DNA of 64,000 bases, taken from Faecalibacter sp. LW9 (GTDB lineage Bacteria; Bacteroidota; Bacteroidia; Flavobacteriales; Weeksellaceae). The stretch lies in NCBI RefSeq assembly GCF_034661295.1, contig NZ_CP141062.1, positions 2,356,001 to 2,420,000 on the forward strand. The letters are read 5' to 3'. The notes beneath the pieces were generated by a model, which was not told the DNA's origin, searched no databases, and saw only the letters and a program-made list of their open reading frames with translations. A program made the translations under genes and the position numbers. Positions 1 to 9,634 of the stretch are shown here, piece by piece; position 1 is the stretch's first letter; each line of letters opens with the position of its first letter.

Positions 1-2
1 CG

Positions 3-491
3 TTTAGGTTAAATAGTTTTGAGCAAGAAACAAGCCTAAGAAAATGTGCGCCAATCGCTATTAAAGAAGCTAATAAACGCTGGTATTTAATTGGTTACGA
101 TTTGGATAAAAATGCAATTAGAAATTATGGTTTGGATCGAATAGATCGTTTAAGAATTATAGAAGATAAATTTAAACCAATAGATTTTGATGTGAAAAAA
201 GCGTATGAAAATGCAATTGGTATTGAAACCTATTTCGATGTAGAAGAAGTTATTCTTCGTTTTGATAATCAACAATTTAATTATGTACATTCAAAACCAT
301 TACATTGGTCACAAAATATTATTAAACAGACAAACGATACTTTTGATGTTCTAATCAATGTTCATCCTACACACGAATTAATTATGGAAATTTTCAAATT
401 CCGTGATCATTGTGAGGTAATAGCTCCAAAATCTCTGCGAGAAGAAGTTAAAAAGTTTGTTTTGAATCTGTACTACAAATACAACAAATAA
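3..491 (+). CDS. WYL-domain transcriptional regulator, 3' part
   Basis: The reading frame is open from the first bases of the window, so the gene begins upstream. The visible 162 residues include the W-Y-L signature (in NKRWYLIGYD, about residues 27-36 of the fragment), followed by the beta-rich WYL core and the WCX-type C-terminal extension. WYL proteins are usually HTH regulators that sense ligands or nucleic acid ends and are common in defence islands. The N-terminal HTH is not in view. An internal TTG codon at 102 would cut off the WYL signature and is not a sensible start. Its position at the edge of a restriction-rich island suggests, but does not prove, a role in regulating it. Confidence 0.75.
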   Translation, partial: FRLNSFEQETSLRKCAPIAIKEANKRWYLIGYDLDKNAIRNYGLDRIDRLRIIEDKFKPIDFDVKKAYENAIGIETYFDVEEVILRFDNQQFNYVHSKPLHWSQNIIKQTNDTFDVLINVHPTHELIMEIFKFRDHCEVIAPKSLREEVKKFVLNLYYKYNK

Positions 492-525
492 TTTTATTAA
501 ATTATTGAACTATTTAAAACTTAAT

Positions 526-1219
526 ATGGATAAAAATAATTTAAATGAAAGATTAGAGTTTAATATAACTAAATTCACAGATATAGACGGATCTAATGAT
601 AAAGTTATATGTTTCTATTGAAAAATACCTTACAGCTCACACTAAAATTTTATGGGTTTTAAAGGAAGTTAATAGTGCAGATTTAGTTTGGGATCTTCGA
701 GATGCATTGAATAATGATATTAAATCTGAACATGGTTTATCCTATGGATGGAGTAATACATTAACCCCAGTAATTTATACAACTTTAGGAATACTTAATG
801 ACGAAGATTGGCATACTATGGGAGATTTTACTAAAGATCCTGATTTAATTGATTGTATGCAACAAGTAGCCTATATTAATGTAAAGAAAGTAGGTGGAGG
901 AAATGTTGCATCAGATAAAAAAATTGAACCATTTTATAACTTAAATAAAGAGGCTTTACATGAACAAATTTCATTAATTAATCCAGATGTTATAATTTTT
1001 GGTAATACTATGAAATATTTTGATTGGACTTGGTTAAAAAATACATTTAGAATTGAAATAGAGGATGAGTCTAATCCAAATTTATATTCATATTTTGGGA
1101 AAGATCATCTTCTATTAAATGCGTATCATCCAAATAATCGAAGAATAAGTCATCAGAATTATTGTGATTCGATTATAGAAACAGTTAAGAATTGGAAATT
1201 AAAATATAGAAATCAATAA
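526..1219 (+). CDS. Uracil-DNA glycosylase-like protein, possibly frameshifted near its 5' end
   Basis: The long intact frame runs from 596 to 1219 (207 aa). It has the layout of a UDG-like fold: an early ILWVLKEVN strand, a central NPDVIIFGN strand and a late LLLNAYHPNNR segment that resembles the HPS loop of the superfamily. An ATG at 526 opens a 31-codon frame ending in DKVICFY before a TGA at 619. Its last residues would run straight into the EKYLTAH of the long frame if one T were removed near 617-619. The gene may therefore be 526-1219 with a one-base frameshift. Function is not known; glycosylase activity is only suggested by the fold. Confidence 0.5.
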
Positions 1220-1230
1220 TTTCAAATACA

Positions 1231-1283
1231 AATGTCCGTTATTTCACACAATTTAATATGTTTTGTATGAAATAACGGACATT
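1231..1283. terminator. Bidirectional terminator hairpin
   Basis: Perfect 16-bp inverted repeat (arms 1231-1246 and 1268-1283) with a 21-nt loop. It sits between the convergent ends of the UDG-like gene and mcrC and ends right before the mcrC stop codon. A short T run follows on the plus strand. Confidence 0.75.
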
Positions 1284-2522
1284 TTAAACTAAAAATTCTT
1301 TAATTTGAAGAGCTATGTTATCTTGCCAAATCTTAATATCATAGTTTGTAGCTATTTGCATAATACTACATTCTTTTTCTGACATTTCACCTTGGTTAAA
1401 TGAATTATAATAATTTCCCTTTTGAATAGAATGTTTGTCTGAAGGATATATAAGAGCAACTTTTTTCGCTTGATAAAATCGGTGATACACATACATTTGA
1501 CGAAGATCTTCAGGAGATGGATTGTACCCATTTAGATTTTTCCATTTGGTATCTAAAACAAAATTTTCTTCCGTATCATTGCATTTAAGAATGATATCAG
1601 GACGCATTTTTGATGAATAACCTGAATTTGGTTTCCAAAAATTTTTGGTTACTTGTGAGGAAACATGATGAGATTTCAGCTTTCTTTTTAAAGTCACCAA
1701 AATAAATTGCTCCCATAAACTGTTCATGTCAAACATAAGAGCCAAAACATCATTTCGACCTTTTGAAATATCAGGGTGATAATTCAATAACAATAATTTA
1801 GCTATTGCTAAAGCCGCTTGATAATGTTGATTTTTTCGATCAAAAGCTATCTTATCGAAGGTAGATTCAGTCACTTTTATATCCTTCATTTCAGGGAAAT
1901 TCAATGATAATGCTCCGATTCTACCCTTTAAAACAGGATTTGTATTTAATTGTGCGAGTAATTTTATTGTTTTGAATAAAATTTCGTGTATTGCATGTTC
2001 ATTCGAATATTGTGTATATTTTACATAGAATCGTTCTTTGTGAACCAAGTTCTGCGAAATATGTTTTGAGAATTGTAAAGCGCCTTTTAATGAATTTTGA
2101 TTTCCTTCAGTTTTACGGTATCTTTTAATCAACCCTCTGTGCAATAAGTATTCAACCTCAGATAAAAACAACTCGAAATAGAGTTCTAAAATTGAATTTG
2201 ATTTTAACTTAAGTGTACTCGATCCAGTTGATTTTACATCAAATCCCCAAACCGTTTTTATCATCCCAATTAATAACTTTCTCCATTTATCTTCACCCGA
2301 TTTATCCGCTTTTGGCAAAACTTCAATCGTTGTTTTTCCGATTTGAATAATTCCGACATGTTCATTGAATTGCACACCATTCCTAATCAATTTAAAAAAT
2401 GGTGTTTGATTTCCATGATAAATTTCTAAAGCATCATGTAATTGTTTTTCTTTTTCATCTTTTGGATTAAAGATTAACTTTTCATGCTCAAAAACAGTGA
2501 TAAGATTTGCTAAACTTTGCAT
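1284..2522 (-). CDS. mcrC: McrC, nuclease subunit of a McrBC-type restriction system
   Basis: 412 aa. The N-terminal half is the McrC domain that contacts the McrB AAA+ ring. The C-terminal half has a PD-(D/E)XK nuclease core: P308-D309 (in MRPDIIL) and D324-x-K326 (in VLDTKWK), then a conserved QMYVYHRF helix. In the known family McrC cuts DNA when the McrB motor translocates between modified sites. The start lies 1 bp from the end of mcrB, so the two genes are one transcription unit. The catalytic residues look intact. Confidence 0.93.
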   Translation of the reverse strand: MQSLANLITVFEHEKLIFNPKDEKEKQLHDALEIYHGNQTPFFKLIRNGVQFNEHVGIIQIGKTTIEVLPKADKSGEDKWRKLLIGMIKTVWGFDVKSTGSSTLKLKSNSILELYFELFLSEVEYLLHRGLIKRYRKTEGNQNSLKGALQFSKHISQNLVHKERFYVKYTQYSNEHAIHEILFKTIKLLAQLNTNPVLKGRIGALSLNFPEMKDIKVTESTFDKIAFDRKNQHYQAALAIAKLLLLNYHPDISKGRNDVLALMFDMNSLWEQFILVTLKRKLKSHHVSSQVTKNFWKPNSGYSSKMRPDIILKCNDTEENFVLDTKWKNLNGYNPSPEDLRQMYVYHRFYQAKKVALIYPSDKHSIQKGNYYNSFNQGEMSEKECSIMQIATNYDIKIWQDNIALQIKEFLV

Positions 2523-2523
2523 A

Positions 2524-4764
2524 CTAACGATTCATTAGTAATTTTACTGCTTCAGAAAAACCTGTATGATCATTTTTATGGTTGATGATTTCGTATGATT
2601 CTTTTTCTTCGAATTGAGAATAATCCAAATGTTCAAAATTAGCAAACACAGAATTTTGCTCTATTTTCTGAATAAAACCACTACCTAATACCAATCCAAT
2701 TTTTCCATAATCCCCAAAGAAATATTCTTGAAGCAAAGGAATAATGTTTTTGTAAAAGGAGTCGATAATCGTTGATTCATTTTTATTGATGAAATAAGCA
2801 TGTCCAATTTGATGATCACGATCCAATAATTTTTCGATACGTTGATTAATCGTTTTAAGAATCTCCCCTGCTTTAAAACCAAATAAATCTTGCTGTAATT
2901 CCTCTAAATCATATTTTGGAGGCATTTCTTCAAAAACAAAACGACGTCTTAAAGCAGTATCCAAAGCTTCCACGCTTCGGTCTGCGGTATTCATTGTTCC
3001 AATGATGTATAAGTTTGATGGTACGCCAAATTTTTCTTTACTGTAAGGTAAAGTCACTTCTAAAGCTTCCTTATTTCCTAAACGCTTATCTTCTTCGATC
3101 AAGGTGATTAATTCCCCAAAAATCTGAGAAACATTTCCACGGTTGATTTCGTCGATAATTAAAACATGATTTTTTGAATCTTGTTTCTGATAACTTATAT
3201 TATAATTATAATTATCTAAAATATATTGGGCAACTGCTTTAGTATATGATGACCAATCAAGAGTTTCTCCAGTTCTCAAATAATGTTCAAGTATTTCTTT
3301 TCTTATTACTCCTTCATTAGCTTTTTCTGTATTTGCATGGAATCTCAGATTATTTTTAGAATTTTTATAAATCGTAAATTCTTTTGAATAAACTAACGTT
3401 TCTAAAACTAAACTTTTAGATTCAGAATTGTCAATATCATTTAATAATTTATTATAAACATTTTCGAAATTGTCATTGGAGATTTCTTCTGAAGATGCTT
3501 CAATAGCAATAGTCTTAAAAACTCCATTTTGAACATCATATTTTACAAATTCATCATCTGCCTCAGGTTTTAAAGGCTTTATTCCTTCAATAAAATCTTC
3601 ATAAGTCATACTTTGGTGAAAAGTAGTAAACACGATTTGTCCTTCATTAACTTTTTTATCATATAATGTTTTTACAGAAGAACGATTATTCCAGTCTAAG
3701 GCTTTTACTTCTTTGTCATTTATTAATTCTAAAGCTTTGTTTATAGTGTTGTATGTTTTTCCTGTGCCAGGAGGACCATATAAAATTTGATTTAATGGAT
3801 TTTTCTTTGCGTATAATTGTTTTTGTTTAGTCATAAATGGATTGAGCATATTTTTAACTTCCCTGACTTTATTACCAATATTTTCTTCTAAATAAAGTAA
3901 AGATTTAGCTAACTTTTCTACTAAATTTTCATCATTTATATCAAAAGCTGTATTATATCTTATACTTTTTGATTTTTGCCAATTAAACCATTCAATATTA
4001 TTAGGTAAATTTTCTATTTCATTATAAAAAATATCTTTTGAATTTTTATTACCTTCAAAATGTATTTCGGTATAAATTTTATTCTTTCGAGTAATAATCT
4101 CATAATGAGCAATCGAATCTCCAATTTGATTTTCATTATCTGATATCCATACCCATTTAGAATTATCTTTTACTTCAGAAATTTTAAAATCTTTAAGAAT
4201 ATTATTTTCACCTAATAAATAAACTTTTAACTCATTAATAATTTGGCTAAATTTCAATTTCATATTAGTTACATCTATAGTTAAATATTCATCTAATAAT
4301 TCATCATCCATAGCAATTTGATATAACTCATTAATATGATATATTCTGTATTGTGATTTTTGTTGGCTAGGTAGATATTCTTTACAGCATTTTAGCCAAT
4401 ATTTTGTAAATAAATCTATATTATCAATTACGTGATCAAATGAAAATGAAACAAGAAATGCTATAGGATCATGTTTTTCAAACGATTCTTTTTTAAGATA
4501 AGGAATATTTTGAAAATTACTCCAATCTTCTTGATTGATCATAAAACCAAACTCATATCCATCTTTTATATAAAGAATCAGTCGACTATTCAAATTTACA
4601 GAAAATCTCTTCCTGTAATCATTTCTTACATTTAATACAAATCTTTCATCATTTTCAGAGATAGAATTGTCTTTAATAAATTTATTGATGAAATTAAAAA
4701 ATACTTTGATAGCTTCAGGATGCGCTATAGAATCTATACGCTTTTTTATATCTAAATTCATCAT
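2524..4764 (-). CDS. mcrB: McrB, AAA+ GTPase motor of the McrBC system
   Basis: 746 aa. Residues 1-310 are a variable region expected to recognise the modified base. It does not look like the E. coli McrB reader domain. The AAA+ module has Walker A GPPGTGKT (330-337), Walker B LIIDEI (535-540) and the McrB signature MNTADRS (591-597), followed by an ALRRRF arginine-finger region. The Walker A to Walker B distance is long because of an insertion at about 420-530. The start codon overlaps the end of hsdR by 4 bp, so McrBC is co-transcribed with the type I restriction genes upstream. Target preference cannot be told from sequence. Confidence 0.92.
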   Translation of the reverse strand: MMNLDIKKRIDSIAHPEAIKVFFNFINKFIKDNSISENDERFVLNVRNDYRKRFSVNLNSRLILYIKDGYEFGFMINQEDWSNFQNIPYLKKESFEKHDPIAFLVSFSFDHVIDNIDLFTKYWLKCCKEYLPSQQKSQYRIYHINELYQIAMDDELLDEYLTIDVTNMKLKFSQIINELKVYLLGENNILKDFKISEVKDNSKWVWISDNENQIGDSIAHYEIITRKNKIYTEIHFEGNKNSKDIFYNEIENLPNNIEWFNWQKSKSIRYNTAFDINDENLVEKLAKSLLYLEENIGNKVREVKNMLNPFMTKQKQLYAKKNPLNQILYGPPGTGKTYNTINKALELINDKEVKALDWNNRSSVKTLYDKKVNEGQIVFTTFHQSMTYEDFIEGIKPLKPEADDEFVKYDVQNGVFKTIAIEASSEEISNDNFENVYNKLLNDIDNSESKSLVLETLVYSKEFTIYKNSKNNLRFHANTEKANEGVIRKEILEHYLRTGETLDWSSYTKAVAQYILDNYNYNISYQKQDSKNHVLIIDEINRGNVSQIFGELITLIEEDKRLGNKEALEVTLPYSKEKFGVPSNLYIIGTMNTADRSVEALDTALRRRFVFEEMPPKYDLEELQQDLFGFKAGEILKTINQRIEKLLDRDHQIGHAYFINKNESTIIDSFYKNIIPLLQEYFFGDYGKIGLVLGSGFIQKIEQNSVFANFEHLDYSQFEEKESYEIINHKNDHTGFSEAVKLLMNR

Positions 4765-7700
4765 CTATTCTTCTTAAAATTCTCCGCTTGTTCTAATACA
4801 TTTTTATATACATCTTCCTGTGTAATAGGAGGGTAGCCAAATTCATGTAATTTGATAATAATATCCATTTTTAATTGAGCTTTAATATCATCACGTTCAG
4901 CCCAATCAGGGTATTGAGAGGCGTTATCTACAATCTTTTTTATTTCACGAGCTAGTTCTAGCATTTTATCTTTATCGAATTCAAATCCATAATTTTTACA
5001 GATGACATCCAAAATATCATAGAACGCTTTTTCTTCATAATCGATTCCTAAATCTTCGAATGAAGCCATTTCAGTGCGTAATTTGATGATTAAATCTAGC
5101 ATTTGTTCTGCTGTATCAGCTTGAATACCATCATAATCTAAAATATCTTTTTCACTACGTTCGTTGTAACGATCTACAATGCTTTTTAAACGATCAGCAA
5201 AATCTTGACCTTTCACTTTATTCACTTTTTTAAAGTCAGTAATCGTTTGTTTAAGTAAACGTTCTAAGATTTTAATCTTTGTGTTCGGTAATTCCAGATT
5301 AGAGATTTTCTCAATGAATTTATCGTTAAACAAATCAATTGTATTCGCTTTATGATCATCCAGTTTAAAGATTTCTTCTACTCCTTCAGAAATTATTGCT
5401 TCTTCTACCATTTTAGCTACTTTTTCATTCATTTGAGCTGTATCAGGTGCTTCGCCTTTCGTCAATTTTACCACAATTGATTTGACTGCAAAATAGAAAT
5501 GAATTTCATCCACTTCCTTCGGCGTAAACAATTCAGAACCGCTGACCAAATTATAAGCCGACTTCAATTTCTTGGTTACGTTCACAAAGAATTTCTCTGA
5601 CTCTTCGGTTTGTAAAACCAATTCAGAAGCTTTGTTTAAACAATTTAAACGCTCAACAGGATTTCCTTGGTAATAGTTAGTAGCATCAAACTGATGGAAA
5701 TATTGACGTAATAAATCCATTTGATCTCTAACGATGATTTCAGCTTGATTTAAGTCCTCAAAATCATCATCTGCCGTTTGATTATTGAACATCCCTAACG
5801 CTTTGTTCAAGTTCTTTTTTATTCCAATATAATCAACCACTAATCCGCGATCTTTTCCTTCGTATTTACGATTCACACGAGAAATCGTTTGAATTAAGTT
5901 ATGCGTTTGTAAAGGCTTATCAATATAAATGGTATCTAAAAATGGAACATCAAATCCTGTTAACCACATATCCACCACAATCGCAATTTTGAAGTTGGAT
6001 TTGATTTGTTTAAACTGTCGATCTAATTCTTTTCGTTCATCTTTATTACCCAAAAGTTCCCAAAGCTCTTTTTCATCATCTTTATTACGTGTCATCACCA
6101 TTTTAACACGCTCAATTGGCTTGATTTCTTTTTGCTCTTTCTCAGTTAATCCATCCGAAATATTTACTTCTCCCCATTCAGGTCGTAAAGCCAATATTTC
6201 TTGGTACAATTTATAAGCAATGGTACGCGAAGCACATACAAACATCGCTTTTCCTGCAACAGTAGCACGTTCTTCGATACGTTTTTCGTAATGAGCTATA
6301 AAATCTTGTGCAATGGCTTTAATACGATCCGTATCCCCTAAAACAACTTCCATTTTAGCAATTGCTTTTTGGCTGGCTTCAACATGGTATTCAGAAGCGC
6401 CTTCCGCTACTGCATTTTCGTAATAATTTTCAATTTCTTGAACTTTATTGTAATCTAAATTTACTTTAGCGGCTCTTCCTTCATAGACCAAACGAACGGT
6501 AATTTCATCATTTACAGACTCGAACATCGTGTATTGATCCACTACATCTCCAAAAACTTCTAACGTTTTGTCGATAGGTGTTCCTGTAAATCCTACATAA
6601 GTTGCATTAGGTAAAGAATCGTGTAAATATTTAGCAAATCCATAGGATTTTGTAACTCCTTTTTCCTCGTCAATTTTTACTTTTAAATCTAAATTGACTT
6701 GTGAGCGGTGCGCTTCATCCGAAATACAAATGATATTGGTACGGTCGGATAAGATTTCAGCATCTTCAGCAAATTTCTGAACCGTTGTTAAATAAACACC
6801 ACCACTTTCGATGCCTCTTAATCGAGATCGTAAATCGGCTCTAGATTCAATATTGATGATATTTTCATCCCCAATAAATTTCTTAGCATTCGTAAAATCC
6901 TTCGATAATTGATCGTCTAAATCTGTACGATCTGATATAATAATAATCGTAGGACTTGCAAATTCGGTAGATCGCATCAATAAACGCGTTAAATACAGCA
7001 TCGTATAACTCTTTCCACATCCAGTGGCTCCAAAGTATGTTCCACCTTTTCCATCGCCTTTAGGTTTACGATGTGCTTTGATATTTTGATACAACTTATT
7101 GGCTGCATAATATTGTGGATAGCGACTTAAAACCTTTAGCTCGTGTTTAGAAGAATCAGGAAACAAAACAAAATGGTGAATAATATCAACCAATCTTGAT
7201 TGGTTTAGCATTCCATGCACAATAGAAGTTGTGGTTTCTATACCTGTTAAAGCTTTTTTCTCGTCACCTGTAATTTTGTTCCATCCATAGTAAAATTCGT
7301 AAGGAGAAAATACTGTTCCGGCTTTGTTATTCACCCCATCACTAATCACACAAAATACATTGTATTTCAATAGTTCGGGTATATCACGACGGTAACGAGT
7401 TGTAATCTGTTTATAGGCATCATGAATAGTAATTTCTTCTTCAATAGCTGTTTTAAACTCAAAGACGACCACAGGAATTCCATTGATGTATAAAATCAAA
7501 TCAGGAATTCGTAATTCTGTTCCTTGAATTTCTAATTGATTAACAATCTTGAAGATATTATTTTGGATATTTTCTACATCAATATAGCGAATATGCAAGT
7601 CTTTTTTGCTGGGATTATTGCGTTTGAAAATTAATCCATCCGCTAAAAGCTTACAAATTGTTTTATTCGATTCGTATAGAGTAGAAGTCGACTGAAAAGC

Positions 7701-7898
7701 TAACTCATTGATTAACGTTTCAACTTCAACTTCTTCTAAATCGGGATAGCTGTTGAAAAGAAAAGAACGTAAATCTTCTTTGAGTAAAACCTCTTGGTTA
7801 GAAGTTCTAATTAATTCTTTTCCGTTAATATAGTGATAGCCTTCTGTTTCCAAAAGGCTTATAAATGCTTGTTCTAATTGAGATTCAGTGTATTTCAT
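4761..7898 (-). CDS. hsdR: Type I restriction endonuclease subunit R
   Basis: 1045 aa, the usual length for HsdR. The N-terminal nuclease domain has P132-D133 and E147-x-K149 (PD-(D/E)XK). The SF2 translocase follows with Walker A GATGCGKS (290-297), DEAH at 394-397, a TGTP motif and a late helicase motif QTISRVNR. The C-terminal part is helical and should dock on the methyltransferase core. It cuts unmethylated DNA at a distance after translocation. hsdR is separated from hsdM/hsdS by about 7.7 kb of other defence genes on the same strand. Confidence 0.95.
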   Translation of the reverse strand: MKYTESQLEQAFISLLETEGYHYINGKELIRTSNQEVLLKEDLRSFLFNSYPDLEEVEVETLINELAFQSTSTLYESNKTICKLLADGLIFKRNNPSKKDLHIRYIDVENIQNNIFKIVNQLEIQGTELRIPDLILYINGIPVVVFEFKTAIEEEITIHDAYKQITTRYRRDIPELLKYNVFCVISDGVNNKAGTVFSPYEFYYGWNKITGDEKKALTGIETTTSIVHGMLNQSRLVDIIHHFVLFPDSSKHELKVLSRYPQYYAANKLYQNIKAHRKPKGDGKGGTYFGATGCGKSYTMLYLTRLLMRSTEFASPTIIIISDRTDLDDQLSKDFTNAKKFIGDENIINIESRADLRSRLRGIESGGVYLTTVQKFAEDAEILSDRTNIICISDEAHRSQVNLDLKVKIDEEKGVTKSYGFAKYLHDSLPNATYVGFTGTPIDKTLEVFGDVVDQYTMFESVNDEITVRLVYEGRAAKVNLDYNKVQEIENYYENAVAEGASEYHVEASQKAIAKMEVVLGDTDRIKAIAQDFIAHYEKRIEERATVAGKAMFVCASRTIAYKLYQEILALRPEWGEVNISDGLTEKEQKEIKPIERVKMVMTRNKDDEKELWELLGNKDERKELDRQFKQIKSNFKIAIVVDMWLTGFDVPFLDTIYIDKPLQTHNLIQTISRVNRKYEGKDRGLVVDYIGIKKNLNKALGMFNNQTADDDFEDLNQAEIIVRDQMDLLRQYFHQFDATNYYQGNPVERLNCLNKASELVLQTEESEKFFVNVTKKLKSAYNLVSGSELFTPKEVDEIHFYFAVKSIVVKLTKGEAPDTAQMNEKVAKMVEEAIISEGVEEIFKLDDHKANTIDLFNDKFIEKISNLELPNTKIKILERLLKQTITDFKKVNKVKGQDFADRLKSIVDRYNERSEKDILDYDGIQADTAEQMLDLIIKLRTEMASFEDLGIDYEEKAFYDILDVICKNYGFEFDKDKMLELAREIKKIVDNASQYPDWAERDDIKAQLKMDIIIKLHEFGYPPITQEDVYKNVLEQAENFKKNR

Positions 7899-7927
7899 GT
7901 ATTTTATAGTAGTGTTTGGTATTTGGA

Positions 7928-8926
7928 TTAGTGAGATTGATTCATTAAATCTTCAATTGTTTTTATTTGTTTAATCAAATCTGTCCAAGATAAACTATCT
8001 CCAACAATCATATTTTGTTGCATGATTTTATAATCAGTATCCCATTGAGCAATTATTTCATTTGGTGGTAGAATACTCAATTTTCCTTTTTCGTGATTGG
8101 AGTAATCGACACCTCTTAAAGGCGTAACCTTTTTACGATGCTCCACTATGGTTTCAAACAACTCATTATCAGCAAGAGCTTGTTCTCCAAATCCAGCAAC
8201 CATCATTTTATCTAAATCGTATAAATGACGCGTCAATCGGTCGGTTCTAATTTTATCTATTGGTTTTGAAAATTCTTCATGTAATAATAAAACCTTCTCT
8301 ATAAATGTTCGTGTTGGTATAACCACTTGTACATCAAATCTATCCGATGTAAAGGGTAATGCTTTGTAATTTTCATCAATAAACGAAAGGATGGTTTTTG
8401 TTTCTGCTGGTTCTGTTAATGATCTTGCTCCCATTTCTAACAATACTCTTTGTTGAATATAAGGATTAGTCATTGGAATTACAGATTGATAATACACTTC
8501 CAATGTATTCGGGTCGCTGGTATCGTCAACTTTATCATTATATCGTATTTCATATTGGTCACGATGAATGCCCAATTGATCCAATTGATGCATCAATTCT
8601 TCTCTAAATTCATTGATAATAAAAGAACCCGATGCTTTTCTTAGTTTTTTGATTTTTGTGCCTGAATCCAAATCGTCAAATCCTAACAAATGTCGATCTA
8701 TAATTAAATCAATATCTTCTGAAAATCGATCAATGATATGATAGGCTTTACTTAATGAAGTACCTCCTTTAAAAATAATGGAATTTGCATAGTGCGATTG
8801 AAAAATAGCTTTCAATAAAATACACACCCACCAATCCTTTTCTACAACAAATGCAGGCAAACCTTTGGCTATACCTGTTTGTTCTAAAACTTGTATTTTT
8901 TGTTCAGTTGTTAGGTTAATCCACAT
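7928..8926 (-). CDS. abiEii: AbiEii/AbiGii-type nucleotidyltransferase toxin
   Basis: About 332 aa from the preferred start at 8926 (MWINLTTEQ). A longer frame to 8980 would overlap the antitoxin gene by 65 bp and its extra residues are not family-like. The nucleotidyltransferase core is clear: FKGGTSLSKAY followed by EDIDLII, giving the GG-(T)-S and DxD catalytic pattern of DUF1814/AbiEii. Family members transfer nucleotides to tRNA or other targets and cause abortive growth arrest on phage infection. It overlaps the antitoxin gene by 11 bp, typical of translational coupling. Confidence 0.9.
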   Translation of the reverse strand: MWINLTTEQKIQVLEQTGIAKGLPAFVVEKDWWVCILLKAIFQSHYANSIIFKGGTSLSKAYHIIDRFSEDIDLIIDRHLLGFDDLDSGTKIKKLRKASGSFIINEFREELMHQLDQLGIHRDQYEIRYNDKVDDTSDPNTLEVYYQSVIPMTNPYIQQRVLLEMGARSLTEPAETKTILSFIDENYKALPFTSDRFDVQVVIPTRTFIEKVLLLHEEFSKPIDKIRTDRLTRHLYDLDKMMVAGFGEQALADNELFETIVEHRKKVTPLRGVDYSNHEKGKLSILPPNEIIAQWDTDYKIMQQNMIVGDSLSWTDLIKQIKTIEDLMNQSH

Positions 8927-9530
8927 TTTGACAAGTTGTATAAAGGTTATTGATCTGTTTCTGTATCCATACTGGTGCATATTTTACTTGCTTTTGGACC
9001 ACTTGGGAGTCGAGCTGCATTACAGAAGGTTTTATTTTCGCTATAAATTCTTCGGTTACGTTGTTTTGGCCCACCTCTTTAAATGCTTGCACGATCAAAT
9101 GCAACAATTCATCTTTTATGGCAAAACTTTTAGGAACCGTTTTTTTGAATTGAATCGAACGATTTCCAATTTTCACTTCACGTTGTGAACCATCAGATAA
9201 ATACACCGCTTTTAGAGGAACTTGTGTGGTAAGTCCCAACAAATACAATGCGAATACACCCGTTGGAGCAATACGTGCTTTGTCGCGTTGTGCTATTTGC
9301 TTGGCTATTTCTTCCGTAGTAGGATAAAGGGTACCTAACAACGGATCTCTTTTGGGTTTTAGATAAATGCCTTGAGCCAAACGCTCTAATATACCTTCAT
9401 TGACCAAACGAAAAAGCGTTAAACGGATATTACCTGGTGAACCATACGCATAGAAATCTTCAGCGAAAAATATTTCGCCTAATGATGATTTTAAAACCTT
9501 TGTTTCTATTTGATTTTTAGTGGATTTCAC
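8916..9530 (-). CDS. abiEi: AbiEi-family antitoxin (DUF6088-like) and repressor
   Basis: 204 aa. The N-terminal 70 residues look like a winged helix (SSLGEIFFAEDFYAYGSPGNIRLTL region) and the remainder is the antitoxin domain seen in type IV AbiE systems. In that family AbiEi neutralises AbiEii and represses its own promoter. A 15-bp inverted repeat lies 17 bp upstream of the start. The toxin gene follows with an 11-bp overlap. Antitoxin calls in this family are made mainly from gene order, which fits here. Confidence 0.85.
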   Translation of the reverse strand: MKSTKNQIETKVLKSSLGEIFFAEDFYAYGSPGNIRLTLFRLVNEGILERLAQGIYLKPKRDPLLGTLYPTTEEIAKQIAQRDKARIAPTGVFALYLLGLTTQVPLKAVYLSDGSQREVKIGNRSIQFKKTVPKSFAIKDELLHLIVQAFKEVGQNNVTEEFIAKIKPSVMQLDSQVVQKQVKYAPVWIQKQINNLYTTCQNVD

Positions 9531-9547
9531 TTGGTATTATCTTTTTA

Positions 9548-9582
9548 TTTTGTAACAAATTTAGTGAAAATTTGTTACAAAA
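9548..9582. promoter_or_regulatory. Inverted-repeat operator or terminator upstream of abiEi
   Basis: Perfect 15-bp arms (9548-9562 and 9568-9582; half-site TTTTGTAACAAATTT) with a 5-nt centre. It ends 17 bp before the abiEi start, where an autorepressor would bind. It is also 53 bp past the upstream STAND gene, so a terminator role is possible. AbiEi proteins are known to bind inverted repeats in their own promoters. Confidence 0.6.
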
Positions 9583-9634
9583 ATAAAGTCAATTTATTAG
9601 TTTATTATAAACATATTATAGTTGAGAATTGTCG

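Noticed and set aside
5929-6216. 95-aa plus-strand frame inside hsdR
   Set aside because: Antisense shadow of an intact, well-matched hsdR reading frame.
8927-8980. Longer start for AbiEii
   Set aside because: It overlaps the antitoxin gene by 65 bp and lacks family likeness; MWINLTTEQ at 8926 is preferred.
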